Source: Bacteroidales bacterium (GTDB lineage Bacteria > Bacteroidota > Bacteroidia > Bacteroidales > F082). Taken from it: a stretch of DNA of 64,000 nt. The notes under the pieces are model-generated. The model saw only the letters and a list, made by a program, of their open reading frames with translations, did no database searches and was not told the origin of the DNA. Both the position numbers and the translations under genes were made by a program. This document shows positions 1 through 8,140 of the stretch, one piece after another. The stretch lies in NCBI GenBank assembly GCA_028704385.1, contig JAQVLA010000010.1:38901-102900 (forward strand). The letters are read 5' to 3'. Each line of letters begins with the position of its first letter. Positions within the stretch are counted from its first letter, which is position 1.

Positions 1-93
1 GATAATTTTAAGTTACCGGACTTCCAAAAGTCCAATATTATTAGTGAACAGGAGTCCTTTGCAATCCTTAAAAAAGCTAATATATTGACCTAA
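1..93 (+). CDS. 3' end of an unidentified protein, cut by the window edge
   Basis: Frame 1 is open from the first base to a TAA at 91-93 and encodes 30 residues (begins DNFKLPDFQK, ends KKANILT). The composition looks like ordinary soluble protein. The start lies outside the window and the fragment is too short to assign to a family. It could equally be a chance open frame; nothing else in the first 500 bases supports it. Confidence 0.3.
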   Translation, partial: DNFKLPDFQKSNIISEQESFAILKKANILT

Positions 94-226
94 TGATGAA
101 TATGATAATGCAACTTCAGGAAGGTCTGTTGATGCGTATTTGAGGAGGGTGTTTGTCAAAAAGTACATCTACTTAGAGGCCTACATCAAAAATCTGAGCC
201 TCCACTGTGAAAGCCAACTTTATTGA
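89..226 (+). pseudogene. possible frameshifted continuation or gene remnant
   Basis: Directly after the frame-1 stop, a second frame is open from 89 to a TGA at 224-226. It has no ATG and encodes 45 residues with protein-like composition (contains VDAYLRRVFVKKYIYLEAY). It overlaps the end of the edge ORF by 5 bases, so the two together could be one gene broken by a frameshift. No family is recognised. The call rests only on the juxtaposition of two open frames and is weak. Confidence 0.2.
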
Positions 227-661
227 TGTCCTGTAAATCCTTTGAATATCAAACCGGGTACGCAAATTAGCTCATAATCTTTATCTTAAGTATTGTAAAC
301 CCATTCTGAATCAAGCAGCGACGATTGGCTAAATTGACCGGAAATACTTCTATGCCTGAATGAAACCTTAAAGCTAAAAAATTTTCAATAATAAAAATTC
401 CATAAATTGGAATCCAGATAATTTTACCATACGCTTTTCAAATCAGGTTATATACACTGTATTTCAATACTTTAAATTGGTTAAGTGCAATATCATTTCA
501 TGGTAATGTGTGCCTATTCCAGTATAAGGAATTTTCTTCCAGATATGAGACGTTAAAAACCCGGTGTATAATATATGTTATTGTATCTCAAATAGTTCAG
601 TTTTTGGCATATCATTTGGTAAGTTCTAAACAACTTGTTTTGTTTGTTTTTCATAATTTGA
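227..661. other. stretch without a recognisable gene
   Basis: No convincing coding frame is present. A 71-codon frame at 508-723 runs through the terminator hairpin and has no protein-like features. The stretch is AT-rich and ends at a strong plus-strand terminator. It may therefore be the untranslated 3' part of a transcript entering from the left, or a small RNA. No fold or promoter that would settle this was found. Confidence 0.4.
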
Positions 662-685
662 CCGCCCTCCCGGGCGGTTTTTTTT
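662..685 (+). terminator. strong intrinsic terminator
   Basis: A perfect 6-bp GC stem (CCGCCC/GGGCGG) with a TCCC loop is followed by eight T. It points rightward, so something upstream on the plus strand is transcribed, although no gene is recognised there. Confidence 0.85.
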
Positions 686-860
686 GTTCAAAGGCAACTT
701 TATGTTTACCAGGAATTGAGTAATCCTAAAAACTTTCATGAGACGAACGGCCAGCCTTAATCACCAAAAATCAAGAGGTAAACAGCTTTGCACAAAAAAA
801 TGCAATGTTGATCAATAAATACAAGTCACCAGATACTAACAAAAAAACAATCAAAAAAAC

Positions 861-1769
861 TTATCCCTTTGTGAGTTCCTGAAAGGCTTCCTCCATACTC
901 AGGCTTTTTTGTTGAATGCTTGTGATATTGATATCATGATCCATCGCCCATTGCATAAGATTTTTACGCAGGTTAATTTTTTCATCATATTCGATCAGCC
1001 AGTGCCTGTTGCTGATCTCACGCAGATTTTTCACCCCTTTGATCATACGCAGCAAGTTTGCCTTTATATCTTCCTCGAACTGAACTTCGAGTAGATTGTT
1101 TTTTTGTTGCTGCTTTAGGTTGGCCGTGCTGTCATCAGCTACGATGCGGCCTTTGTTGATGATGATGGCCCTATCGCAGATGGCTTCCACTTCCTGCATG
1201 ATATGTGTGGAAAGGATAACTGTTTTTTCCCTGCCAAGCGATTTGATCAAAGCCCGGATATCTACCAACTGATTGGGGTCGAGGCCACTGGTTGGTTCAT
1301 CCAGTATCAGCACTTCCGGATTATGTATCATGGCTTGCGCCAGACCCACACGCTGACGATAGCCTTTGGACAGTGCCCCAATTTTTTTATTCACTTCGAT
1401 GGTGAGTCCGGTAAGTTCAATCAACTCATCAATGCGTTGGCCGGTTCTCTTTCCCAGCTTATGGATGCCTGCCACAAAATGCAGGTATTCGCGCACATAC
1501 ATATCCGTATATAAAGGATTATGTTCGGGCAAATACCCAACCAATTTGCGTACGTCCATGGAGTTGTTTATCACATCAAAATCGTTCACACTGGCGGTAC
1601 CACTTTCGGGAGGAATAAAACAACTCAGGATTTTCATCAGGGTTGACTTTCCTGCTCCATTAGGCCCTAAAAGCCCTACAACCTCTCCCTTTTTTATTTC
1701 CAGATTCACCTGATCCAGTGCCAGCTGTGTTCCGTATCGTTTCGACAATTGCTTAACCAAAACCGCCAT
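861..1769 (-). CDS. gldA: ABC transporter ATP-binding protein, GldA family
   Basis: The 302-residue ATPase subunit of an ABC transporter matches GldA, which with the membrane proteins GldF and GldG is required for gliding in Flavobacterium. Visible motifs are Walker A GPNGAGKST at 35-43, a YLPE segment at 79-82 where the Q-loop sits (Glu instead of the usual Gln), the signature LSKGYRQRV at 133-141, Walker B LILDEP at 154-159 with the D-loop SGLD, and an H-loop STH near 188. The C-terminal ~80 residues are the variable domain typical of this family. No gldF or gldG is nearby, as is also the case in flavobacteria. The ORF is preceded by a TATTTTTG box. The family is sure; the specific gldA name is likely rather than certain. 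Confidence 0.8.
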   Translation of the reverse strand: MAVLVKQLSKRYGTQLALDQVNLEIKKGEVVGLLGPNGAGKSTLMKILSCFIPPESGTASVNDFDVINNSMDVRKLVGYLPEHNPLYTDMYVREYLHFVAGIHKLGKRTGQRIDELIELTGLTIEVNKKIGALSKGYRQRVGLAQAMIHNPEVLILDEPTSGLDPNQLVDIRALIKSLGREKTVILSTHIMQEVEAICDRAIIINKGRIVADDSTANLKQQQKNNLLEVQFEEDIKANLLRMIKGVKNLREISNRHWLIEYDEKINLRKNLMQWAMDHDINITSIQQKSLSMEEAFQELTKG

Positions 1770-1785
1770 CTTAAATCATTTTTTG

Positions 1786-1793
1786 CAAAAATA
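1786..1793 (-). promoter_or_regulatory. -7 promoter element for gldA
   Basis: TATTTTTG on the minus strand fits the Bacteroidetes TAnnTTTG box. It lies 17 bases upstream of the gldA ATG, giving a very short leader. Confidence 0.5.
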
Positions 1794-2016
1794 GGTTTTC
1801 TGTACTTATCGGGTGAATTCAATATGTTAAGGCTTCGAAAAAGAATAAGTTCTCTTATTGGTGAAAATAATATGCTGTCATTCAAATCAACTACCATGCC
1901 GGCCACCACTAGTCACTAACAGGACGATTCCGTCAAAGACAAAATGTGGGCAAAGGAAAAACTTTCACGTGGAGTAAAGTGCAAATAAAAAATCCTTGCT
2001 CCAGGCAGCCTCCAAA

Positions 2017-2844
2017 TTAGCCCTTCTCCATCCTCGACTGTTTCCTGGCAATACGATCCGAAACAAGAATACTCATTTCGTAAAGCGCGATGAGAGGAAT
2101 AACAACAAGAATCTGACTGAAAACATCCGGAGGGGTAATAACGGCTGAAATGATCAGTAGGATCACAATAGTATATTTACGGTTGCGTCGCATAAAGGCA
2201 GGTGTGATCAGACCAATTTTGGTGAGGAAATAAATCAAAATCGGAAGCTCAAACACCAAACCCACTGCAAAAATCACAGAGATCACCGTACTGATATACG
2301 ATTGAAGCGAGATTTGATTGGTCACCGTTTCACTAACCTGGTAAGTGCCCAGGAAATTGATCGTAAGGGGTACAATTAAAAAATAGCTGAATAATACGCC
2401 CAGAAAAAACAACAACGAGCTAATAAAAACTGCCCCACTGGAATATCGTGCTTCACCTTCGCGTAATCCCGGCTTCACAAAACGCCAGATCTCGTTTAGC
2501 ACAAACGGGAATGCTAATACCAAACCTGTAATAAAAGAAATATACATATGCGTCAAAAACTGTCCCGACATATTTATGTTTATGATCTGAAGATTAAGAT
2601 CATCCATGCAAATGGCTTCAATATTGAGTAATTCGCCGGCTTTGCACAACATGCGGTTAGTAAAAAAATCCGCCTTCCCCGGAGCAAGTACCAGGAAATC
2701 AAAAACCATTTTGCGGTTCAAAAAAGCAATAATCGAAAGCACAACAACAGCGATCACACTACGCACGATATGCCAGCGCAACTCTTCCATATGCTCCCAA
2801 AAAGACATCTCCACATCCTTGTCCGACTGTTTATGCTTTGCCAT
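2017..2844 (-). CDS. tatC: twin-arginine translocase subunit TatC
   Basis: TatC is the six-helix inner-membrane receptor of the Tat system, which exports folded proteins carrying twin-arginine signals. The 275-residue protein has the family N-terminus (SFWEHMEELRWHIVRS, the conserved H-x-x-E-L-R region). It also has the FPFVLNEIWRFVKPGL segment, the characteristic Phe/Pro-rich periplasmic and cytoplasmic loops, and the AVITPPDVFSQ motif before the last helix. A loop of about 40 residues between the first two helices contains two Cys. No tatA/tatE is adjacent. It is separated from gldA by about 250 bases and probably transcribed on its own. Confidence 0.95.
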   Translation of the reverse strand: MAKHKQSDKDVEMSFWEHMEELRWHIVRSVIAVVVLSIIAFLNRKMVFDFLVLAPGKADFFTNRMLCKAGELLNIEAICMDDLNLQIININMSGQFLTHMYISFITGLVLAFPFVLNEIWRFVKPGLREGEARYSSGAVFISSLLFFLGVLFSYFLIVPLTINFLGTYQVSETVTNQISLQSYISTVISVIFAVGLVFELPILIYFLTKIGLITPAFMRRNRKYTIVILLIISAVITPPDVFSQILVVIPLIALYEMSILVSDRIARKQSRMEKG

Positions 2845-2960
2845 ATATTACAAATAATGCGGCTAAATTACAAAATCTGTCCCAGTAAAAAAGTGAAGCC
2901 GAAAACCAGAAATACTTCTTATATGCTTATGTGGATTATTTCTAAATAAGGAAGTTTTTC

Positions 2961-2968
2961 TACCTTTG
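2961..2968 (+). promoter_or_regulatory. -7 promoter element of the FAD reductase gene
   Basis: TACCTTTG is an exact TAnnTTTG match, 13 bases before the ATG at 2982. It implies a leader of only a few nucleotides. Confidence 0.65.
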
Positions 2969-2981
2969 TAAAAAAGCATTC

Positions 2982-4166
2982 ATGACCAAAAAATATGATT
3001 ACATCATCGTCGGGGCCGGAATAGCCGGTTTTAAAGCTGCCGAAACAATTCGCAGAAATGATGATGAAGGCAGTTTGCTACTGATCAATGGCGAAGACCG
3101 CTTACCCTATAAAAGAACCCGTATCGACAAAAATCTTTACACAGGGTCTTCGATGAACCAGTTTGCACTGGCCGACACAGATTACTACGAAAACAGGCAA
3201 ATTACACTGCTAAAGGATATTGTAACCAGTCTCGACCTAAAAACTAAAAGTTTACAAACCGAAAGACGTAACCAGTTTTCGTGGAACAAGTTGATTTTGG
3301 CAACAGGAGGAAGACCGAAATGGCCAGAAATTAAAGGCAATGGAAAACGTAATATTTATTTGGTACGATCTGCCGAAGATGCCGAGGAATTGATACGGGC
3401 TTCCAAAAATGCAGATAAAATAGTCATTGGTGGCGGAGGTGTGCAGGGCATCGAACTGGCCGATCAGTTTGTAAAGGCCGGTAAGCAGGTAACGCTGGTT
3501 CATAATGGCATTCAGCTGATGAACCGACACTTCGACGAACAATTGGGGCATCACCTGCACAAGTTGCTCGAAAAAAATGGCGTAACAGTTATCTGCAACG
3601 AAAAAGTGAAAGGAATCAGCAAAACCAGCAACGATAAATACCTGGTAAAAATTGGTGAGATCATCCAGATTGTTACCGATATGGTAGTTTTTAGTATCGG
3701 GACCAAACCAGAAATAACCTTGGCACAACAAGCCGGACTTGCCACCAACAGAGGTGTTTTGGTGAACGAATACCTTCAAAGCTCACATCCGGATGTGTTT
3801 GCTGCCGGTGATGTAGCCGAGCATCCGGGTGGTTATATCAGCGGGCTTTGGCATGATGCAGAATGGCAGGGGATGCTGGCCGGAAGCAATGCAAGTGGCA
3901 ACAAACAAATCAACAATAAAAGACCATTCAGGCTCAAAATGGAAGTTTTTGATCAGTATTATTTCTCGATGAATGCACCGATCAATAACAAAGCATACAA
4001 ACCGCAAACCATACAGGTAAACGATCGTTTTTACCAGGCCTATTTTCATAATGACCGACTGATCGGACTTCTGATGCTGAACGACAAAGCGCGGTCTAAA
4101 CTGGCTGAACAGGCAGTACTCGAAAGCTGGAAAAAGTCGGAGTTTTTAAAATTTTTTGGTAATTAA
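2982..4166 (+). CDS. NAD(P)/FAD-dependent oxidoreductase (pyridine nucleotide-disulfide family)
   Basis: The 394-residue flavoprotein has the two-dinucleotide-domain fold of rubredoxin/ferredoxin/nitrite reductases. The FAD-binding GAGIAG is at 11-16, the NAD(P)H-binding GGGGVQGIELA near 150, and the second FAD motif PDVFAAGDVAE near 275. There is no redox-active CxxC, so it resembles the reductase component of ferredoxin or rubredoxin chains more than thioredoxin or lipoamide reductases. It likely passes electrons from NAD(P)H to a small Fe-S or rubredoxin partner, but no partner gene is adjacent. It is monocistronic with its own promoter. The substrate cannot be assigned. Confidence 0.85.
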   Translation: MTKKYDYIIVGAGIAGFKAAETIRRNDDEGSLLLINGEDRLPYKRTRIDKNLYTGSSMNQFALADTDYYENRQITLLKDIVTSLDLKTKSLQTERRNQFSWNKLILATGGRPKWPEIKGNGKRNIYLVRSAEDAEELIRASKNADKIVIGGGGVQGIELADQFVKAGKQVTLVHNGIQLMNRHFDEQLGHHLHKLLEKNGVTVICNEKVKGISKTSNDKYLVKIGEIIQIVTDMVVFSIGTKPEITLAQQAGLATNRGVLVNEYLQSSHPDVFAAGDVAEHPGGYISGLWHDAEWQGMLAGSNASGNKQINNKRPFRLKMEVFDQYYFSMNAPINNKAYKPQTIQVNDRFYQAYFHNDRLIGLLMLNDKARSKLAEQAVLESWKKSEFLKFFGN

Positions 4167-4212
4167 GCCGGACAATTAGCTGGTTTTGAATTCAAGATCT
4201 GACCGCTAATCC

Positions 4213-4226
4213 GTGATTTATATCAC
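4213..4226. promoter_or_regulatory. CRP/FNR-type palindrome upstream of mrp-nfu
   Basis: GTGATTTATATCAC is a perfect dyad: GTGAT, a 4-base spacer, ATCAC. It contains both the FNR core TGATnnnnATCA and the CRP core GTGA-N6-TCAC. Its centre is about 58 bases upstream of the transcription start predicted from the -7 box at 4264-4271, a usual place for an activator of this superfamily. Confidence 0.45.
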
Positions 4227-4263
4227 ATAGCTTATTTAGAATTCAAAATAAATTCGAAAGCTT

Positions 4264-4271
4264 TACCTTTG
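4264..4271 (+). promoter_or_regulatory. -7 promoter element of mrp-nfu
   Basis: TACCTTTG is an exact match to the Bacteroidetes -7 box, 48 bases before the mrp ATG. Confidence 0.65.
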
Positions 4272-4318
4272 TCGCTAATAAATAATCGTTATTTTTAACC
4301 AGTCTAAATAAGCATCTC

Positions 4319-5359
4319 ATGACACTCACAAAAAGCAGTGTAATTGAAGTTTTAAAAGGTGTAATCTATTTCGCCAAAGGAGACAATATCGTTGACCTGG
4401 GCATGATAGACGAACTTGAAGTTGCTGACAACAGCATCCGATTCAGGCTTGTTTTCCCAAAACTTGGTGAAGCTTCAGTTAACATTGTGATGGGGGCAGC
4501 CACCAAAGCCCTCAAAGCAGCATTTGGCGAAGAAATAAAACTTGAAATTACGCCTATTGCTGAAAAAGACAAAGGCCGTGGCCCGCTTGCCGGCGTAAAA
4601 CATATTATAGCCGTAGCATCCGGAAAAGGCGGCGTTGGGAAATCCACAGTTGCTGCAAACCTTGCCATCGCACTTTCGCGTGCCGGTTCGCAGGTAGGAC
4701 TTGTTGATGCCGACATTTACGGGCCTTCTGTTCCCATGATGTTTGGCACCGAAAATATGCAACCGGGTGTTTATGAAAAAGAAGGCAAGCCTGTGATTGT
4801 TCCCATCCAAAAACACGGAATCAAGTTGCTCTCCATCGGATATTTTGTTGATAGCGACAAACCCCTGGTGTGGAGAGGCCCAATGGCTACCAGTGCCTTG
4901 AACCAGTTATTAAGCGATGCTGATTGGGGTGTGCTCGACTTTTTGGTGATCGACCTGCCTCCGGGAACGGGCGACATCCAACTCACTCTGGCTCAGTCTT
5001 ATTCAGTTAACGGAGCGGTGGTTGTTACCACACCACAAAAAGTTGCCTTTGCTGATGTAAAACGTGCCGCCCATATGTTTAAACAGGAAAAACTCACCAT
5101 CCCCTTGCTCGGATTAATAGAAAATATGGCCTATTTTACCCCTTCGGACATGCCTGAAAAAAAATATTTCATCTTTGGCGATGGCCACGGACAACAATTT
5201 GCTGATGAGTTAGGTATTCCCTTTTTAGGTCAAATTCCTATTGATGAAAAAATCGCGGCCAGTGGCGACAGCGGGAGTCCGATTGCACTCGACGAAAACT
5301 CCCCTGTTACCAAAGCATTCGATGAAGTGGCTGCCCGTCTTAGAGAAAAGTTTAAATAA
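4319..5359 (+). CDS. mrp: Mrp/NBP35-family Fe-S cluster carrier ATPase
   Basis: Mrp (ApbC) is a cytosolic P-loop ATPase that helps carry and transfer Fe-S clusters. The 346 residues hold an N-terminal MIP18/DUF59 domain (about 1-85) and a ParA-like domain whose deviant Walker A, GKGGVGKST, is at 102-110, followed by the D-x-D-I-Y-G-P-S-V-P motif. The C-terminal CxxC that ligates the bridging cluster in many Mrp proteins is absent: after ENMAYF the sequence runs TPSDMPEKK with no cysteine. It is followed after 18 bases by nfu, which fits a shared role in cluster delivery. A CRP/FNR-like palindrome precedes the promoter. Confidence 0.93.
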   Translation: MTLTKSSVIEVLKGVIYFAKGDNIVDLGMIDELEVADNSIRFRLVFPKLGEASVNIVMGAATKALKAAFGEEIKLEITPIAEKDKGRGPLAGVKHIIAVASGKGGVGKSTVAANLAIALSRAGSQVGLVDADIYGPSVPMMFGTENMQPGVYEKEGKPVIVPIQKHGIKLLSIGYFVDSDKPLVWRGPMATSALNQLLSDADWGVLDFLVIDLPPGTGDIQLTLAQSYSVNGAVVVTTPQKVAFADVKRAAHMFKQEKLTIPLLGLIENMAYFTPSDMPEKKYFIFGDGHGQQFADELGIPFLGQIPIDEKIAASGDSGSPIALDENSPVTKAFDEVAARLREKFK

Positions 5360-5377
5360 CACTAACAAATACAGATT

Positions 5378-5626
5378 ATGACAGAACAAAAAGAAATGCT
5401 CACGCAAAAAGTGAAAAATATCATTGAGCAGGTAAGACCTTATCTGCAACAGGATGGAGGTGATATCAATTTTGTGGATATTACAGACGATTTGGTCGTA
5501 AATGTTGAGCTTACGGGAGCTTGTGGCAGTTGTCCCTACAGCACTATGACGCTCAAAAATGGTGTTGAGAACACCATCCGGAAAGCCCTACCGGAAATCA
5601 AATCAGTTGAAGCCATCAACCTCTAA
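5378..5626 (+). CDS. nfu: NifU C-terminal-domain Fe-S carrier (Nfu)
   Basis: This small 82-residue protein consists of only the NifU C-terminal domain. It binds a cluster between two subunits through a CxxC (C49 and C52, in GACGSCPYS) and passes it to apo-proteins. The DGGDI segment near 26-30 and the LTGACGSC context are family hallmarks. It is co-transcribed with mrp. The stop lies 4 bases from the stop of the convergent nadE, with no terminator between. Confidence 0.93.
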   Translation: MTEQKEMLTQKVKNIIEQVRPYLQQDGGDINFVDITDDLVVNVELTGACGSCPYSTMTLKNGVENTIRKALPEIKSVEAINL

Positions 5627-5630
5627 AGCC

Positions 5631-7256
5631 TTACGAAAGATATCGGGCCACAATAGGCAACCGTCTGCCCATTCCGAAAGCTTTGGGCGAAACGCGCAGG
5701 ATGGGCGGACTCTGATACCTTTTGTACTCATTCAAATTCACAAGACGTAAAACACGAGCCACAATCTGCGGGTCAAATCCTAATTTAGCAATGGCCTCAG
5801 GCCCCATCCTTTGCTCAATATAAGCATGTAATATCCTGTCGAGCAATTCATATTCAGGCAAGCTGTCGCTATCCTTTTGATCGGGATGCAATTCTGCTGA
5901 AGGCGGTTTGTTAATGGTATTTTCCGGAATGATTTCCCGATCTCTGTTGATAAACCTTGCCAGTTCAAAAACCTCTGTTTTGTAAACATCACCCAAAACT
6001 GATAATCCACCGTTCATATCTCCGTAAAGCGTTCCATAACCCACTGCCGCTTCACTTTTGTTGCTGGTATTGAGCAGGATATAACCAAATTTATTGGATA
6101 AAGCCATCAACAGCACGCCCCGTATTCGGGCCTGAATATTTTCTTCGGTCACATCAAAGGTCTTACCTTGAAAACTCTCACTCAACTCCTTCTCAAAGCC
6201 AATATATAGCTCCTTTATTGGAATAGTCTGATACGGAGAACCCAGGTTTTTGGCCAAATCAAGCGCGTCCTGCACCGAATGATCCGAACTGAACTGAGAA
6301 GGCATGAGTACTGCATGTACATTTTTGCTTCCTAAAGCTCTGGAAGCCAACACCATGGTAACTGCCGAATCAAGCCCTCCGGAAAGCCCTAAAACAGCCT
6401 TCGTAAAGTTGAGTTTCTCAAAATAATTCCGAATACCCATCACAAGGGCATCGTGGATGCGTTCTATCTTTCCGGGCAAATCATCTACAGGATGAGCGTC
6501 ATCATTATCTAAATCAACGATTCGCAAATCCTCTTCAAAAAAATGCAAACGACTGATGATCCTGCCATTCCGATCCATCGCCATCGAACCTCCGTCAAAA
6601 AGCAGTTCTGTTTGAGCACCTACATGATTTACATAAAGCAGTGGCAACTGATATTTCTCCACATTTTTGCGCAGCACCTTTTCGCGCTTTTCGGCCTGAT
6701 GGTAATCAAAAGGTGAGGCAGCAATATTGATTATCAGTTCAGGCTTTTCAAGGATAAGTTCTTCCATGGGTTGCTTCACATAGAGTGGATGGTCTTCCAC
6801 ATTCCAGAGGTCTTCACAAACTGTCAGCGCAATTTTCCTTCCCTTAAAATTCAGGCACTCAAACCGATCGGCCGGCTCAAAATAGCGGTACTCATCAAAG
6901 ACATCATAATCCGGTAAGAGTCCTTTTCGGAAATACTGTTTTTTACCCTGAAAAAGGTAAACTGCTGCATTAAAAAGTGGTTTGCCCTTTTGTGTGGTGT
7001 TGCGAATTGGTGCACCCAGTATTATTGGAATATCATAACAAGCCTCTGCAATCCGGTCAAGCTGAGCCTCGCATCTGTTTATAAAATCCTCAAACTCCAG
7101 AAAATCGCGTGGTGGATAACCGGAAATGGCCATTTCTGCAAAAACAGTAAGGTCAGCTCCCAGCTTTTGTGCCTTAATGGCTGTATCAACAATTTTTAAT
7201 GTATTAGCCTCAAAATGACCAATATGATAGTTGAGTTGGGCAAGTGCTATTCTCAC
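5631..7256 (-). CDS. nadE: glutamine-dependent NAD+ synthetase
   Basis: NadE makes NAD+ from deamido-NAD+, ATP and glutamine. The N-terminal nitrilase-type glutaminase domain shows the Glu-Lys-Cys triad as E41, K111 and C147 (in TVCEDLWN). The C-terminal synthetase domain carries the pyrophosphatase loop SGGLDS at 292-297 and the NTSNKSE region. The 541 residues are the full two-domain length. It follows a barrel-protein gene by 10 bases on the same strand and is probably co-transcribed with it. nadD, another NAD gene, lies at 44761. Confidence 0.96.
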   Translation of the reverse strand: MRIALAQLNYHIGHFEANTLKIVDTAIKAQKLGADLTVFAEMAISGYPPRDFLEFEDFINRCEAQLDRIAEACYDIPIILGAPIRNTTQKGKPLFNAAVYLFQGKKQYFRKGLLPDYDVFDEYRYFEPADRFECLNFKGRKIALTVCEDLWNVEDHPLYVKQPMEELILEKPELIINIAASPFDYHQAEKREKVLRKNVEKYQLPLLYVNHVGAQTELLFDGGSMAMDRNGRIISRLHFFEEDLRIVDLDNDDAHPVDDLPGKIERIHDALVMGIRNYFEKLNFTKAVLGLSGGLDSAVTMVLASRALGSKNVHAVLMPSQFSSDHSVQDALDLAKNLGSPYQTIPIKELYIGFEKELSESFQGKTFDVTEENIQARIRGVLLMALSNKFGYILLNTSNKSEAAVGYGTLYGDMNGGLSVLGDVYKTEVFELARFINRDREIIPENTINKPPSAELHPDQKDSDSLPEYELLDRILHAYIEQRMGPEAIAKLGFDPQIVARVLRLVNLNEYKRYQSPPILRVSPKAFGMGRRLPIVARYLS

Positions 7257-7266
7257 GGCAGGAGAT

Positions 7267-7962
7267 TTAAAATAACAGTCCTATCTGAAACTCCAGCAAA
7301 TTGGCAATGCCTTTCTGCTCCACCGAGCTGTCCACCTTGCTCTGATCCTTCATGATATCGATGAAATTATTATCAAATCGAATCCCTGCAGTAATAAAGG
7401 TAGAACCTCCCAGAAGATACTCAACACCGGCACCAAGGATCAGCGACTCACGAGTGAATCGATACTGACTTCCCACGTCGGAGGTAACCACTTCGTGTTG
7501 TGTGGTTTGCTCAGTAAACTGATCATCTGCTTTGGCATCTACTTTAAAACCAAGCCCAAAGCCCATCTCTCCATAAACTCTAAGTCCGCCAAAATCATTG
7601 GTTTTCATTTTTAATATCACCGGAAGCTGAATATATTTCAGGTGTAGTTCGCGCCTGGTGTTTCCAATAATACTGCCAACGGAGTTTGTTATCTTGTCGG
7701 GATAGGTATAAGCACCATTTACGTACATCACATTAAAACCGGTTGCAACGGCATAGTTTTCCATCAGAAAAAACTCACCCACAAAGCCCCAGTTAAAGCC
7801 GGCTTTTACACCATCACGCTCATAATCAACAGTATTTGGCTTGATCCAACCCATCGAAGGGGCTACTTTAAATCCAAACTGAAAAGCCTTTTGCTGCGCC
7901 GAGGCAAGGTTTGTTGTTATTAACAGACCCATCAGTAAGATAACATGGATTTTCTTATTCAT
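7267..7962 (-). CDS. outer-membrane beta-barrel protein (PorT-like porin family)
   Basis: The 231-residue exported protein has a signal peptide ending near LASAQ (residue 23). It is followed by alternating short beta strands with Gly and aromatic residues (FQFGFKVAPSMGWI, GFNWGFVGEFFL, LILGAGVEYLL) and a C-terminal strand ending in LLF. This is the small outer-membrane barrel fold (OMP_b-brl_2 type) common in Bacteroidetes. It is often labelled PorT family, but the NRxDF-like features of the true type IX PorT/SprT are not seen, so that role is not claimed. It is in an apparent operon with nadE. Confidence 0.8.
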   Translation of the reverse strand: MNKKIHVILLMGLLITTNLASAQQKAFQFGFKVAPSMGWIKPNTVDYERDGVKAGFNWGFVGEFFLMENYAVATGFNVMYVNGAYTYPDKITNSVGSIIGNTRRELHLKYIQLPVILKMKTNDFGGLRVYGEMGFGLGFKVDAKADDQFTEQTTQHEVVTSDVGSQYRFTRESLILGAGVEYLLGGSTFITAGIRFDNNFIDIMKDQSKVDSSVEQKGIANLLEFQIGLLF

Positions 7963-8089
7963 ATCACTTGGTTTTGGCCGTAAAATTAACCAAAAAAGCT
8001 GCTGAATTATTAGCTGGCCGAATGAGTTTTCAATAAAAGATTGTTGACAAGGAAAAGCCTGAATCTTTTAAAACTGTTTTATAAAACAC

Positions 8090-8119
8090 TTGCTTTTTTG
8101 TTTGAATTACTTACTTTTG
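8090..8119 (+). promoter_or_regulatory. promoter of the 8141 barrel gene
   Basis: A TTG at 8090-8092 (-33 element) is followed after 19 bases by TACTTTTG at 8112-8119 (-7 element). This is a full match to the Bacteroidetes sigma-ABfr promoter layout. The ATG is 21 bases downstream. Confidence 0.7.
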
Positions 8120-8131
8120 TTCAAACAAAAA
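8095..8131. promoter_or_regulatory. perfect 12-bp inverted repeat around the -7 box (candidate operator)
   Basis: TTTTTGTTTGAA at 8095-8106 and its exact complement TTCAAACAAAAA at 8120-8131 flank a 13-base spacer that contains the -7 element. Only the right arm would be transcribed, so the repeat acts, if at all, at the DNA level. A dimeric repressor bound here would cover the core promoter. Confidence 0.5.
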
Positions 8132-8140
8132 CCATAAGTC

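Noticed and set aside
508..723. 71-codon plus-strand open frame
   Set aside because: It runs straight through the terminator hairpin at 662-685, including the T run, and has no protein-like pattern.
1706..1909. 67-codon minus-strand open frame overlapping the gldA start
   Set aside because: It overlaps the gldA promoter and coding start in another frame and has no recognisable features.
7267..7962. Naming the barrel gene next to nadE as the type IX protein PorT
   Set aside because: The fold fits, but specific PorT/SprT sequence features were not seen; small barrels of this type are numerous in Bacteroidetes.
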